64,000 bases of DNA from JBBQXK01 sp052387255 (GCA_052387255.1 JBQTJI010000014.1:59602-123601), one strand, 5' to 3'; positions 41,688 through 51,571 are shown, counted from the first letter of the stretch. Notes: generated by a model not told the origin, from the letters alone. Numbers and translations: made by a program.

Positions 41688-43493
41688 TCAGCCCGCCAGC
41701 ACCAGATGCCCCGGCCCGACCTCTTGGTAGGCCGAGGGGGCGGGGTGGTGGCCAAGCGGGTGGATGGGCGAGGCGATGGGAACGAACGCCAGGTCGTCGC
41801 GAAAGCGGCGGTTGCGCGGATCGGCGATTGGCACCGCCGACAGCAGCGCCTGGGTATAGGGGTGCTGCGGGTTCTCGAAGATCGCCGCGCGCGGGCCGAT
41901 CTCGACGATGCGGCCCAGGTACATCACGCCGACGTGGTGGGCGATGCGTTCGACCACCGCCATGTCGTGGCTGATGAACAGGTAGGACAGGCCGAGGTCG
42001 TCCTGCAGTTCCATCATCAGGTTCAGCACGGCGGCCTGCACCGAGACATCCAGCGCCGATACGGCCTCGTCCGCGACGATCAGCTTGGGATTGACGGCAA
42101 GGGCGCGGGCGATGGCCACCCTTTGCCGCTGTCCGCCCGACAGTTCGTGGGGAAACCGGCCCATGTAGTCGCGCGGCAGGTGGACGCGGTCGAACATCCG
42201 GGCGACGCGGTCCTGCAGGTCCGACCCCGATGCGAGGGCGAAGTTGCGGATCGGTTCGGCAACCTGGTCGCGCAGGCGGCGATAGGGGTTGAGCGAGGCA
42301 AAGGGGTCCTGGAACACCATCTGCATGTCGCGGCGCGCCCGGCGCAGGTCGTGGCGGTTCAGGCCCCGGACGTCGCGCCCGCCGATCCAGATCTCGCCCG
42401 ACTGCGGTTCGACCAGGCGCAGGATCGACCGGCCCGTCGATGACTTGCCGCAGCCGCTTTCGCCGACAAGGGCCAGGGTCTGGCCGATGCTGAGGGTGAA
42501 GCTGACATCCTCGACCGCATGGACCTGGGCCACGGTGCGGCGCAGGATGCCGCCCTTGACGGGGAAGCGGGTGGTCAGGTTCCTGACGTCCAGCAGGACC
42601 TGCGGTTTCCCGGGTGGGGGCGGGGCGACGGGGGCCCGGTCGCCGATGATGCGCATCCGTTCGGGGGCGGGCTTGCCCGTCATCTCGCCCAGTTTCGGGA
42701 CGGCGGCCAGCAGGGCGCGGGTATAATCCTGTTGCGGGTGTTCGAAGATGTCGGTGACGGTGCCGGTTTCCACGATGCGGCCCCGGTACATCACCACCAC
42801 GCGGTCGGCCATCTGCGCCACGACCGCCATGTCGTGGGTGATGAACAGCACGGCCATGCCGTTTTCGCGCTTGAGGCGGTTGATCAGGGCCAGGATCTCG
42901 GCCTGGATCGTGACGTCCAGCGCTGTGGTGGGTTCGTCGGCAATCAGCAGGAGCGGCTCGCAGGCCATGGCCATGGCGATCACCACGCGCTGCCGCATGC
43001 CGCCCGACAACTCGTGCGGGTACTGGCGCAGTCGGCGTTCGGGTTCGGGGATGCGGACACTGCGCAGCAGGTCCAGCGCGCGGGCGCGGGCGGCGGCGCG
43101 GGACAGGCCCTTGTGGATCATCAGGCCGTCGGTCAGTTGGCGTTCGACCGTGAACACCGGGTTCAGGCTGGTCATCGGTTCCTGGAAGATCATGCCGATC
43201 TCGTTGCCGCGCACCGCCTGCATGGTGGCGGGCGGGGCCTTGGCCACGTCGAGCAAGGTACCGTCGGGCCGCTGGAAGCTGAGGCCGCCTCCGGCGATCG
43301 TGCCGCCGCCGAACTCGACCAGCCGCATCAGGGACAGCGAGGTGACCGACTTGCCCGACCCGCTTTCGCCCACGACGCAGAGGGTTTCGCCGGGGTTGAT
43401 GGCAAAGCTGACATCCTCGACCCCCGTGACCGTGCCGCTGTCGGTGGCGAAGGTGACCTTGAGGTGATCGACGGTGACCAGTGCGCCCATCAT
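41688..43493 (-). CDS. Peptide-type ABC transporter ATPase, DppD-DppF fusion (importer A)
   Basis: 601 residues with two complete ATPase domains in one chain. Domain 1 has GESGSGKSVTS, LSGGMRQRV and LLIADEPTTALD. Domain 2 has GESGCGKSSTG, LSGGQRQRV and LIVADEAVSALD, with the oligopeptide-transporter segment around HPYTQALLSAVP. It energises the permease pair encoded upstream. Its start overlaps the permease stop (ATGA). It is the last gene of the minus-strand operon. Confidence 0.93.
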   Translation of the reverse strand: MMGALVTVDHLKVTFATDSGTVTGVEDVSFAINPGETLCVVGESGSGKSVTSLSLMRLVEFGGGTIAGGGLSFQRPDGTLLDVAKAPPATMQAVRGNEIGMIFQEPMTSLNPVFTVERQLTDGLMIHKGLSRAAARARALDLLRSVRIPEPERRLRQYPHELSGGMRQRVVIAMAMACEPLLLIADEPTTALDVTIQAEILALINRLKRENGMAVLFITHDMAVVAQMADRVVVMYRGRIVETGTVTDIFEHPQQDYTRALLAAVPKLGEMTGKPAPERMRIIGDRAPVAPPPPGKPQVLLDVRNLTTRFPVKGGILRRTVAQVHAVEDVSFTLSIGQTLALVGESGCGKSSTGRSILRLVEPQSGEIWIGGRDVRGLNRHDLRRARRDMQMVFQDPFASLNPYRRLRDQVAEPIRNFALASGSDLQDRVARMFDRVHLPRDYMGRFPHELSGGQRQRVAIARALAVNPKLIVADEAVSALDVSVQAAVLNLMMELQDDLGLSYLFISHDMAVVERIAHHVGVMYLGRIVEIGPRAAIFENPQHPYTQALLSAVPIADPRNRRFRDDLAFVPIASPIHPLGHHPAPSAYQEVGPGHLVLAG

Positions 43494-44305
43494 GTCACCC
43501 GCGGATCAAGGACATCCCGCAGGACATCGCCGAACATGTTGAGGCCCAGAACCGTCGCCGCCACCGCCAGCCCCGGTACCAGCGCGGTCCAGGGGGCCAC
43601 GTCCAGATAGTCGCGGCTGGCCTGGATCATCAGGCCCCAACTGGCGGCAGGCGGCTGCGTGCCGAGGCCGAGGAACGACAGTCCGGCCTCGGCCAGGATG
43701 GCGAAGGCCAGGCTGATCGTCGCCTGCACGATCACCGGGGGCAGGATGTTGGGCAGGACATGGCGGATCAGGATCATCGCGTCGGTGGTGCCCGACGCGC
43801 GCGCGGCCTCGACATAGGGCATCTGGGCCACGCGCAGCGCCTCTCCCCTGATGATCCGGGCCAGGTAGGGGGTGAAGGCCACGCCGATGGCGATGATGGT
43901 GTTCTGCAGGTTCGGCCCCAGGACCGCGCTGATGGTCAGCGCCAGCAGCAGCGCCGGGAAGGCCAGCAGCGTGTCGACCAGCCGCATCAGCACGTTGTCG
44001 ATCCAGCCGCCGAAATAGCCTGACACCATCCCCAGGGGCAGGCCGATGACGATGCTCATCACCACCGCCGTCGCCGCGATTTCCAGCGAGGTGCGCGCGC
44101 CCAGCATCACGCGGAAGAACAGGTCGCGGCCCAGCTGGTCGGTGCCGAAGGGATGGCTCAGCGTGGGGGGCGACAGGCGGGCGGTCATGTGCATCTTCGT
44201 CGCCATCTCGGGCGCGATCAGCAGGGGTGCCAGGACACCGATGAGGATGATGGTCCCGACCAGCCCGATCCCCAGCAGTCCCTTGAAGGAGCGGAACCTT
44301 TTCAT
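43490..44305 (-). CDS. Peptide-type ABC transporter permease, DppC-like (importer A)
   Basis: 271 residues with six predicted membrane spans. It has the DppC-type opening after the first span (FGTDQLGRDLFFRVMLGAR) and the EAA-type loop VEAARASGTTDAMILIRHVLP that docks the ATPase. The ATG at 44305 overlaps the end of the DppB-like gene by 4 bases. Confidence 0.92.
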   Translation of the reverse strand: MKRFRSFKGLLGIGLVGTIILIGVLAPLLIAPEMATKMHMTARLSPPTLSHPFGTDQLGRDLFFRVMLGARTSLEIAATAVVMSIVIGLPLGMVSGYFGGWIDNVLMRLVDTLLAFPALLLALTISAVLGPNLQNTIIAIGVAFTPYLARIIRGEALRVAQMPYVEAARASGTTDAMILIRHVLPNILPPVIVQATISLAFAILAEAGLSFLGLGTQPPAASWGLMIQASRDYLDVAPWTALVPGLAVAATVLGLNMFGDVLRDVLDPRVT

Positions 44306-45243
44306 CCCAGCCTGATCCGGGGATCGACCACGACATACAGAAGGTCCACGATCAGGTTGGTCAGCATCACCACCGCCGCCACCACGAACACGGTCGCCTG
44401 GATCAGCGGCATGTCGCGGTTCAGAAGGGCCTGATAGGTCAGCCAGCCCATGCCGGTGTAGTTGAACAGCGATTCCATCACGATGATCGACCCGAACAGA
44501 TAGCCGATCTGCAACCCCGCGATGGTGATGACCGGCCCGATGGCATTGGCCAGGCCATAGCGCCAGACGACCGTGCGTTCCGACAGGCCCTTGGCGCGGG
44601 CGACGCGGATGAATTCCTGCCCGAGGATGCCGGTCATGGTGGAACGAGTCATCCGCGTGAGATGCGCCATCAAGCCCAGGCCGAGGGCCAGCGAGGGCAG
44701 GAAGGCGTGATAGACGGCTTTCGGAAAATCCTCGAACGGATCGGCAAAGCCCGAGGACGGAAACCAGCCAAGGGTGCGGGCGAACAGCAGGATCATCACG
44801 ATCCCCCAGAAGAAATCGGGCAAGCTGACGCCAAGAAGGGCGGTCGAGGAACTGGCGGTGTCCTGCCACTTGTCGCGGTGGACGGCGGCCCAGACACCCA
44901 GCGGCACGGCAAGGGTCAGGGCGATGGTCATCGACATGACCACGATCAGGGCGGACGCGGTGATCTTCTGCGCCAGGAGTTCGGCAATCGGCTTCTTGAA
45001 GATCAGGCTGTCGCCCCAGTCGCCGGTCAGCATGCCCCCGATCCAGCGCGCATACTGCATCCACAGCGGATCGTTCAGGCCCAGCGACTGGCGCAACCCC
45101 TCCAGCGCCTCGGGGTTGGACTGGGTGCCCATGATCATCATCGCCACGTCGCCGGGCAGGATGTTGGTAACGCCGAAGGTCACCAGCGTGATCAGGAACA
45201 GCGTGAGGATGACCGACAGGAGCCGGTTCAGCACATAGGTCAT
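44302..45243 (-). CDS. Peptide-type ABC transporter permease, DppB-like (importer A)
   Basis: 313 residues. The first span YVLNRLLSVILTLFLITLVT and the segment LRQSLGLNDPLWMQYARWI are typical of DppB/OppB, and the EAA loop IRVARAKGLSERTVVWRYGL is present. It pairs with the DppC-like permease to form the channel. A strong stem-loop separates it from the binding-protein gene upstream. Confidence 0.93.
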   Translation of the reverse strand: MTYVLNRLLSVILTLFLITLVTFGVTNILPGDVAMMIMGTQSNPEALEGLRQSLGLNDPLWMQYARWIGGMLTGDWGDSLIFKKPIAELLAQKITASALIVVMSMTIALTLAVPLGVWAAVHRDKWQDTASSSTALLGVSLPDFFWGIVMILLFARTLGWFPSSGFADPFEDFPKAVYHAFLPSLALGLGLMAHLTRMTRSTMTGILGQEFIRVARAKGLSERTVVWRYGLANAIGPVITIAGLQIGYLFGSIIVMESLFNYTGMGWLTYQALLNRDMPLIQATVFVVAAVVMLTNLIVDLLYVVVDPRIRLG

Positions 45244-45262
45244 GGGAGGCCCCGTGGGTGGA

Positions 45263-45286
45263 CGGCGGGCCCGTACAGGCCCGCCG
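45263..45286 (-). terminator. Intercistronic stem-loop after the importer A binding-protein gene
   Basis: CGGCGGGCC-N6-GGCCCGCCG, perfect 9-bp arms in the 51-base gap between binding protein and first permease. It parallels the stem-loop at 21505 in the sugar operon and likely favours higher binding-protein mRNA levels. Confidence 0.65.
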
Positions 45287-45294
45287 CAGCAGGA

Positions 45295-46836
45295 TCAGGC
45301 CTTCAGCCAGACCTTGTGGAAGTTCAGGTTGGACCCGTTCGGATGCACCACGGTATCAAGCCCCATCACCGCCGGTTGCGCCCCGATGGTGCCGTTGCGG
45401 AACCACAGGAGGATGTCGTGCGCCTCGTCGAAGATCTGCTTCTGCACCTGTTTGTAGATGTCGGCGCGGGCGGCATCGTCCACCGTGACGCGGGCCTTGG
45501 CGGTCAGCTCGTCAATCACCGGATCGTTGATCGCGCGATAGTTGAAGGCCCCGGTCGAGTTCCACACGCTGAAATACAGGAAATCGCTTTCCCACAGCGT
45601 GAAGAAGTTCATCATCGTCATCTGATAGTCCTTGTCGACCCAGCACTGCGACAGCCAGTCGGCCCAGGTCAGCTGTTCGATGGTCAGCTCCACCCCCGCC
45701 TCGCGGAACCACTCGACCAGGATCTGCGCGGTCTCGATGTGGTAGGGGTAGTTGGTGGTGGCCTTGAACACGATCTTCAGGCTGCCCTCGGGGAACCCTG
45801 CCTCGGCCAGCAGCGCCTTGGCACCTGCGATGTCCTGCGGGCGCTGCACGAGGTCCTTGTTGTAGGCGGCATCGGTCGGGAAGCTGGGCGAGGCGGTGGT
45901 CGCTCCCTGGCCCCAGAGCGCGCCCTGCATCAGCGCCTCTTTGTCGATGATCATGTCGAAGGCGCGCCGCACGCGGGCGTCCTTGAACGGCTCGAACGTG
46001 TGGTTCAGGTTCACGAAGTCGAAGTTCAGCGGGAACCATGTCTTCACCTGCAGGGCGGCGTCGCCCTGGATCTCGGCCACGCGGTCGAGCGGGATGTCGT
46101 TGATCATGTGCAACTCGCCGGTGCGCAGGCCGGTCAGGCGGGTGGTCGGTTCGGTGATCTCGCGCGCCATCACGCCATCTAGGAAGGCGGGGCCTTCCCA
46201 GTAGTCGTCAAAGCGGGCCATCTCGACCAGGGTTCCCACCTCGTACCTGACGAACTTGAAGGGGCCTGCGCCCATCGGGTTGGTGCCTTGCGTCGGGCCA
46301 GAGTCCACCGGCATCACCACGCCCGCGCCGTTTTCGGCCAGGCGGGACAGGAACGGCGCGTTGACCGCGCTCATCCGGATGATGACGGTCAGGTCATCCG
46401 GCGTCTCGATGGCCGCGACGTTGTTGAACACCTCGAAGTTCACGGCCCCTGTCGCCGGGTCCTTGCAGCGTTCGAAGCTGTATTTCACGTCGGCCGAGGT
46501 CATCGTGGCCCCGTTGTGGAACTTGACGCCGGGGCGCAGCTTGAAGGTGTAGGTCAGGCCGTCCGGGGCCACCTCAGAGCTTTCGGCAAGGCTCGGGATC
46601 ACGTTCAGGTCCTTGTCCACCGTCACGATGGAACAATGGATGTTCTGCAGGACCCGGCCCGACGACGCCGTGCCGGTCTGGTGCACGTCGAGGTTCTGCG
46701 TCGTCTCGGAATGACCCCAGATCAGGGTGCCGCCGGTGACGGGCGTTTCCTGCGCCAGCACCGGCCCGGTCAGGCCATACAGCATCGAACCGCCCATCAC
46801 GGCGGTGGTCGACATCAGGAAGTCTCTGCGCTTCAT
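45295..46836 (-). CDS. Peptide/nickel-type ABC transporter substrate-binding protein (SBP_bac_5, importer A)
   Basis: 513 residues. The N-terminus KRRDFLMSTTAVMGG fits a twin-arginine (Tat) signal with cleavage near VLAQ, unusual but known among this family. The family-5 signature YTFKLRPGVKFHNGATMTSA is present, and the length is normal. It delivers a peptide-like or amide substrate to the permeases. The neighbouring amidase suggests an amide-containing ligand. Confidence 0.93.
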   Translation of the reverse strand: MKRRDFLMSTTAVMGGSMLYGLTGPVLAQETPVTGGTLIWGHSETTQNLDVHQTGTASSGRVLQNIHCSIVTVDKDLNVIPSLAESSEVAPDGLTYTFKLRPGVKFHNGATMTSADVKYSFERCKDPATGAVNFEVFNNVAAIETPDDLTVIIRMSAVNAPFLSRLAENGAGVVMPVDSGPTQGTNPMGAGPFKFVRYEVGTLVEMARFDDYWEGPAFLDGVMAREITEPTTRLTGLRTGELHMINDIPLDRVAEIQGDAALQVKTWFPLNFDFVNLNHTFEPFKDARVRRAFDMIIDKEALMQGALWGQGATTASPSFPTDAAYNKDLVQRPQDIAGAKALLAEAGFPEGSLKIVFKATTNYPYHIETAQILVEWFREAGVELTIEQLTWADWLSQCWVDKDYQMTMMNFFTLWESDFLYFSVWNSTGAFNYRAINDPVIDELTAKARVTVDDAARADIYKQVQKQIFDEAHDILLWFRNGTIGAQPAVMGLDTVVHPNGSNLNFHKVWLKA

Positions 46837-46891
46837 CTCGGATGCTCCTTGTCGGGGACCGTGATGCGGTCCGGTTGCGTTGGTTGTTGCG

Positions 46892-48547
46892 TCACATCGG
46901 AAAGCCGGGGCGGCGGGCCGCCACGGCCAGTTCGCGTTCAAGCGCCATCCCGAGGTTCAGGATCGGCCCCTCGTCGAACAGCCGCCCCCAGAGCGAAATG
47001 CCCTGCGGCACAGTGAAGGTGCGGCCAGCGGCATCGGCCTCGCCGGTCGTCAGCTTGCCCGAGCCGAGCGAGGCCGGGCTGCGGGTGCCTAGGTCGAGGA
47101 ACCCCGCGCGCAGGTGCAGGCACGGGTGGCCCGTGTAGTTCGACGCGATCAGCATCGGGCCGGTCATGAAGGGGCCGATCAGGGCATCGACCTGGCCGAA
47201 CAGCCCGTCCAGCGCCTGCATCACCAGATAGCGCAGGCGGTCCAGTTGCACATGGTCCACCGCCGACAGGAAGCGCGCCTTGCGCATGGTGTTGGGCCAG
47301 GCCCCGTCGTCCTGCCAGGTCAGGGTGTCGTCGAGGCCCGACAGGGTGAGGTCCTCGAACGTCGCCGCGGCCTCGGCATACAGGATGTTCATCAGGGTGC
47401 CGTAGGGCAGGTCGGGCAGGGTGACCTCGACCACCTCGATCCCCAGCCTGCGGGCGGCGGCAAGGGCGGCATGGTCCACCGGCGTCGCGCCCTCGCCGAA
47501 GGCCTCGGGCAGGTAGCCCAGGCGCAGGCCCGTGATCGGGCGGGCGGCGTCAAAGGCGAAGGGGGCGGCGATGGTCGAACGGTCGGCGATGTCGGCCCCG
47601 TTCAGGCAGGCCAGCACGATGGCGCAATCCTGGACCGACCGGCAGATCGGGCCGACCTTGTCCAGGCTGTTGCACAGCGCCATGCCACCCGCGCGGGACA
47701 CGCGCCCGAAGGTCGGGCGCAGGCCGGTGGTGCCGCACCGCTGACTGGGCGAGGTGATCGAGCCTAGCGTTTCGGTCCCGATGGCAAAGGCGCAGAGGGC
47801 CGCCGCCGTCGCCGATGCCGATCCGGCGGACGACCCGCTGGACCCTTCGTTCAGGTTCCAGGGGTTGCGCGTGACCCCGCCGTACCAGATGTCGTTGTAG
47901 GCCAAGGCACCCACCGTGGTCTTGCCCAGAAGCACCGCCCCGGCGGCGCGCAGGCGTTTCACGATGGTGGCGTCGCTGTCCGGCACGCGGTCGCGAAACG
48001 GTTCCGCCCCCCAGCCGGTGACGATGCCCCTGGTGTCGAACAGGTCCTTCAGGCCGTAGGGGATGCCGTGCAGCGGACCCAGATGCACCCCCGCCGCCAG
48101 CAGGGCATCCGCCGCCGTCGCCTCAGCCAGGGCCAGGTCGGGCGTGACGGCGGCGAAGCATTCCAGGCGCGGGCCAAGGGCGGCGATCCGGTCGAGGTAG
48201 ATCTGCGTCAGGCGGCGGCTGGTCAGGGCACCGCGGGCGATCCAGGCCGACAGGTGCGTGACGGTGGCAAAGGCGATGTCCTCGTCGCTGGCGGGCAGGG
48301 GGTCGGTGACGGTCGACAGGTGCAGCGCGTCCGCCCCGTGCGGCATGGCAAACCCGGGCAGGCGGGGGTCGAAGCGCATGGCCATCGGCACCGTGTTGGC
48401 CAGTGGAACGGCCCGCCGCGCCACGGCAGAGGCGATCTGGCCTTCCAGATTGCCGACCATCTGCGCGCGTTCCTCGGGCGTGTAGGACAGACCCAGCAGC
48501 GTCTCGGCGGCGGCGATGCTGTCAGGGGTGATCGGCGGTGTGGCCAT
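46892..48547 (-). CDS. Amidase-signature family amidohydrolase
   Basis: 551 residues. The Ser-cisSer-Lys triad is visible: Lys in IPYGLKDLFDT (about 169), and the Gly/Ser-rich signature SSGSSAGSASATAAAL (about 241-256) followed by IGTETLGSITSPS. It has no signal peptide, so it hydrolyses an amide in the cytoplasm, presumably after import by transporter A. The start codon lies 1 base from the GntR stop, placing it second in the operon. Confidence 0.93.
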   Translation of the reverse strand: MATPPITPDSIAAAETLLGLSYTPEERAQMVGNLEGQIASAVARRAVPLANTVPMAMRFDPRLPGFAMPHGADALHLSTVTDPLPASDEDIAFATVTHLSAWIARGALTSRRLTQIYLDRIAALGPRLECFAAVTPDLALAEATAADALLAAGVHLGPLHGIPYGLKDLFDTRGIVTGWGAEPFRDRVPDSDATIVKRLRAAGAVLLGKTTVGALAYNDIWYGGVTRNPWNLNEGSSGSSAGSASATAAALCAFAIGTETLGSITSPSQRCGTTGLRPTFGRVSRAGGMALCNSLDKVGPICRSVQDCAIVLACLNGADIADRSTIAAPFAFDAARPITGLRLGYLPEAFGEGATPVDHAALAAARRLGIEVVEVTLPDLPYGTLMNILYAEAAATFEDLTLSGLDDTLTWQDDGAWPNTMRKARFLSAVDHVQLDRLRYLVMQALDGLFGQVDALIGPFMTGPMLIASNYTGHPCLHLRAGFLDLGTRSPASLGSGKLTTGEADAAGRTFTVPQGISLWGRLFDEGPILNLGMALERELAVAARRPGFPM

Positions 48548-48548
48548 G

Positions 48549-49277
48549 TCAGATGTCCTTTGCCGGGCGGGCCTCGGGGTCGAGAACCCGTTTCAGGTTG
48601 TTCGCCAGCGTCGTCAGGTGGGCCTGCATGGCGGCGCGCGCGGCGGCCGGGTCGCCCGCCTCGATGGCGTCGATGATGGCGTGATGCTCGCCGTCGCTGA
48701 CCTTGACCGTGTCCAGCGAGCGCGCGCTGGACCGCAGGCCGCGCCAGGCCTTGTTGGCCCTGATCTCGTCGATCAGGGCAAAGGCGGTCAGCAGGGGCTT
48801 GTTCGCGGCGGTGCGCGCGATCAGGCGGTGCAGCGCGCTGTCCCACAGTTCCATCGAATCGGGGTCGGTCGTCTGGATGATCCGCCGCGCCAGGTTGCGC
48901 ATCCGCTCGATGTCGGCGGGCAGGGCGTGGCGGGCGCACATCGCGGCCAGCGCCGGTTCGATGCACAGGCGCGCCTCCATCACGTCGATCACGTTGGTGT
49001 CGCCCAGAATCTCGGCGGCCAGCACCTGCGTCGCGCGCGGCGGCTGGCCTGCAAAGGTGCCCTTGCCCTGCCGCCGCCAGATCAGACCCTCGGCCTCGAG
49101 CGTCTCGAGCGCGCGGCGCACCGCCCGGCGACCGACGCCCATCACCTCGGCCAGACACCGCTCGGACGGCAGCCGACCCTCGGACGTGGCAGTGGCCTGT
49201 TCGATCACCGCCTGCAACCGCACCCGCGCCAGGTCGGCGTTGTCCTCGGCCTCGGCGGGGGGGGCAGCATCCTGCAT
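48549..49277 (-). CDS. GntR-family regulator (FadR subfamily) of the amide import operons
   Basis: 242 residues. The N-terminal winged helix (GRLPSERCLAEVMGVGRRAV, about residues 33-53) is followed by an all-helical FCD effector domain (VMEARLCIEPALAAMCARHA onward). The domain's metal-binding pattern is kept in part (WDSALHRLIA and GEHHAIIDAI). It is the first gene of the minus operon and 6 bases from a perfect inverted-repeat operator, so it is autoregulated and probably controls both flanking operons. Confidence 0.9.
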   Translation of the reverse strand: MQDAAPPAEAEDNADLARVRLQAVIEQATATSEGRLPSERCLAEVMGVGRRAVRRALETLEAEGLIWRRQGKGTFAGQPPRATQVLAAEILGDTNVIDVMEARLCIEPALAAMCARHALPADIERMRNLARRIIQTTDPDSMELWDSALHRLIARTAANKPLLTAFALIDEIRANKAWRGLRSSARSLDTVKVSDGEHHAIIDAIEAGDPAAARAAMQAHLTTLANNLKRVLDPEARPAKDI

Positions 49278-49282
49278 GCGGG

Positions 49283-49307
49283 GCGAACCAATCGGTGGTT
49301 GGTTCGC
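49283..49307. promoter_or_regulatory. GntR operator, 9-bp perfect inverted repeat
   Basis: GCGAACCAA-N7-TTGGTTCGC, directly before the gntR start. A related half-site (TTGGTTCG, with an imperfect partner CGAATCA) occurs at 49527-49545, closer to the plus-strand operon. Confidence 0.7.
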
Positions 49308-49311
49308 TTAG

Positions 49312-49748
49312 CGTGAACCGACTGGCGATTCTGTCAATGCCGTTGTTACTGTATGACGACGCGACGGCGCGATACCGGCACACCGCCAGGCAATCTGCTG
49401 CTTTCTTGTTCTTTCAGCGACGCTTCTGCCGATGTCCCCGTCAGTTGGACAGCCAGGTCGCAGGATGCGGGGAATGCAGGCGGGTCGAAGTTGGCGCTGC
49501 GGGATCGATGGGGATACGATGGCGGACGAATCACGGATTGGTTCGGAGGCAAGGCATGCGGCAATCGTGGCGCTGCCTGCATCGGCACCGCCTGTTCCGG
49601 TTTCTGTCAGGCGATGTTAGCATGATTTTTGGGCAGACTGTGCAGAAGGCGCATGGCGGGGAATGCGTGCCGGGGGTGCGGTGCCTGCCGCGCTTGATCG
49701 GTGGGGGCACGGTTCTAGTGTCGCAGGGACATGCGGGAAAGGATCGCG
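49312..49748. other. Divergent control region between the two amide-import operons
   Basis: About 440 bases between gntR and the plus-strand permease. It holds the secondary GntR half-site at 49527-49545. Open frames here have no recognisable product. No tRNA or clear riboswitch was seen. GCTAACA-like sequence near 49611-49620 has no repeat partner. Confidence 0.5.
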
Positions 49749-50633
49749 ATGGCCGACGCGGGCAGGGCTGACATGGCACGCCCCCAGGGCGTCGTCGCGC
49801 GGCTGGTGCGTCGCAGGCTGGCGTTCGCCGGGCTTGTCATGATCGCCGTCGTGGTGGCCGGGGCCGTGCTGGCCCCCTGGATCGCCCCTTTCGATCCGGC
49901 GGAACAGCATTTCGACGGGCTGACCATCGAGGGGGCGCCGCTGCCGCCGGGCGGGGCCTATCTGCTGGGGACCGACCTTCTGGGCCGCGACCTGTTCTCG
50001 CGGCTGCTGTATGGCGCGCAGACGTCGCTGCTGATCGGGGTGGTGGCGAACGGTCTGGCGCTGCTGATCGGCACGACGGTCGGCCTCACGGCGGGGTACC
50101 TGCGGGGCTGGGTGGGGGCTGCGCTGATGCGGTTCACCGACCTGATGATGGCCTTTCCGGCGCTGTTGCTGGCGATCTGCCTGGCCGCGATCCTGTCGCC
50201 GTCGCTGTGGATCGTGGCAATGGTGATCGCGCTGGTGAACTGGGTGCAGGTGGCGCGGGTGGTCTATACCGAGACGACGTCGCTTGCGGAACGCGATTTC
50301 ATCGCGGCCGAGCGGACATTGGGCGCGGGGACGGGCCGCATCCTGTTCCGCCACATCCTGCCGCATCTGGTGCCCACGATCATCGTCTGGGGCACGCTGG
50401 GGATTTCGACCAGTGTCCTGCTGGAGGCGACGCTGTCGTTCCTGGGTGTGGGGGTGCAGCCGCCGACCCCGAGCTGGGGCAACATCGTATTCGAGAACCA
50501 GACCTATTTCCAGTCCGCCCCCTGGCTGGTGTTCCTGCCCGGCGCGGCGATCCTGGTGCTGGCCCTGGCCTTCAACCTGGTGGGCGATGCCCTGCGCGAC
50601 ATCCTGGACCCCACGCAGAGGGGGCGCGGCTGA
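49749..50633 (+). CDS. Peptide-type ABC transporter permease, DppC-like (importer B)
   Basis: 294 residues. The DppC hallmark LGTDLLGRDLFSRLLYGAQTS follows the first membrane span, and the EAA loop IAAERTLGAGTGRILFRHIL is present. I chose the ATG at 49749 because AAAGGA lies 5 bases upstream; an ATG at 49731 is also in frame. It is first in the plus-strand operon, the reverse of the gene order in importer A. It overlaps the DppB-like gene by TGATG. Confidence 0.92.
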   Translation: MADAGRADMARPQGVVARLVRRRLAFAGLVMIAVVVAGAVLAPWIAPFDPAEQHFDGLTIEGAPLPPGGAYLLGTDLLGRDLFSRLLYGAQTSLLIGVVANGLALLIGTTVGLTAGYLRGWVGAALMRFTDLMMAFPALLLAICLAAILSPSLWIVAMVIALVNWVQVARVVYTETTSLAERDFIAAERTLGAGTGRILFRHILPHLVPTIIVWGTLGISTSVLLEATLSFLGVGVQPPTPSWGNIVFENQTYFQSAPWLVFLPGAAILVLALAFNLVGDALRDILDPTQRGRG

Positions 50634-51553
50634 TGGCGGCCTATCTGGCGCGGCGTCTGGTGCAGTCGGCGCTGATCCTGCTGGGGGTCAGCCTGATCAC
50701 GTTCTTCCTGCTGTACGTCCTGCCCGCCGACCCCGTCCGCCAGATCGCGGGCCGCGCGGCGACGCCCGAAACCGTGCAGAACATCCGCGAACAGCTTGGC
50801 CTCGACCAGCCGTTCCTGGTGCAGTACGCGCGGTACCTTGGCGCACTGGTGCAGGGCGACATGGGGCGCAGCTATCTGCAGAAGACCGAGGTGGCCGACC
50901 TGATCGCCGCCCGCCTGCCCGCGACGTTGCTGTTGATGGTGGCGGCGATTGCCTGCGAGCTGGCGCTTGGCCTGGCCATGGGCATTGCGGCGGCGCTGAT
51001 GCGGGGGCGCGTGGCGGACAACGCGCTGATGATGACGTCGTTCGTGACCGTGTCGGCCCCGCAATTCGTGGTCAGCCTGCTGATGCTGTATGTCTTTGCC
51101 GTGCGCCTGCAATGGTTTCCCATCGGCGGCTACGGCACGGTGGCGCATCTGGTGCTGCCCGCGGTCACGCTGGGGCTCTTGGGATCGGGGTGGTACGCGC
51201 GGATGGTCCGGTCCTCGATGATCGACGTGCTGCGCCAGGACTATGTCCGCACCGCCCGCGCCAAGGGCCTGCGACCGGCCCGCATCGTCGCGCGCCATGT
51301 CCTGCCGAACGCGATCCTGCCGGTGATCGCCATGATCGGCATCGACATCGGGATGTTCATGGGGGGCATCGTCGTGGTCGAGTCGGTCTTCGGCTGGCCC
51401 GGTCTCGGGCAACTGGCCTGGCAGGCGATCCAGCGCATCGACATTCCGATCATCATGGGGGTGACGCTGGTGTCGGCCTGCGCCATCGTGCTGGGCAACC
51501 TTCTGGCCGACCTGATCACCCCCCTGATCGACCCCCGCATCAAACTTCGCTGA
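50633..51553 (+). CDS. Peptide-type ABC transporter permease, DppB-like (importer B)
   Basis: 306 residues with DppB features: YLARRLVQSALILLGVSLIT at the start, then IREQLGLDQPFLVQYARYL and the EAA loop VRTARAKGLRPARIVARHVL. It forms the channel together with the DppC-like protein. The binding-protein gene follows after 18 bases with a good ribosome site (AGGAGAGA). Confidence 0.93.
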   Translation: MAAYLARRLVQSALILLGVSLITFFLLYVLPADPVRQIAGRAATPETVQNIREQLGLDQPFLVQYARYLGALVQGDMGRSYLQKTEVADLIAARLPATLLLMVAAIACELALGLAMGIAAALMRGRVADNALMMTSFVTVSAPQFVVSLLMLYVFAVRLQWFPIGGYGTVAHLVLPAVTLGLLGSGWYARMVRSSMIDVLRQDYVRTARAKGLRPARIVARHVLPNAILPVIAMIGIDIGMFMGGIVVVESVFGWPGLGQLAWQAIQRIDIPIIMGVTLVSACAIVLGNLLADLITPLIDPRIKLR

Positions 51554-51571
51554 CCCAACAGGAGAGAGACA

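Noticed and set aside
49353..49625. Possible small genes in the divergent region of the amide operons
   Set aside because: Several overlapping frames are open, none has a good start site or recognisable product, and the region holds operator-like sequences.
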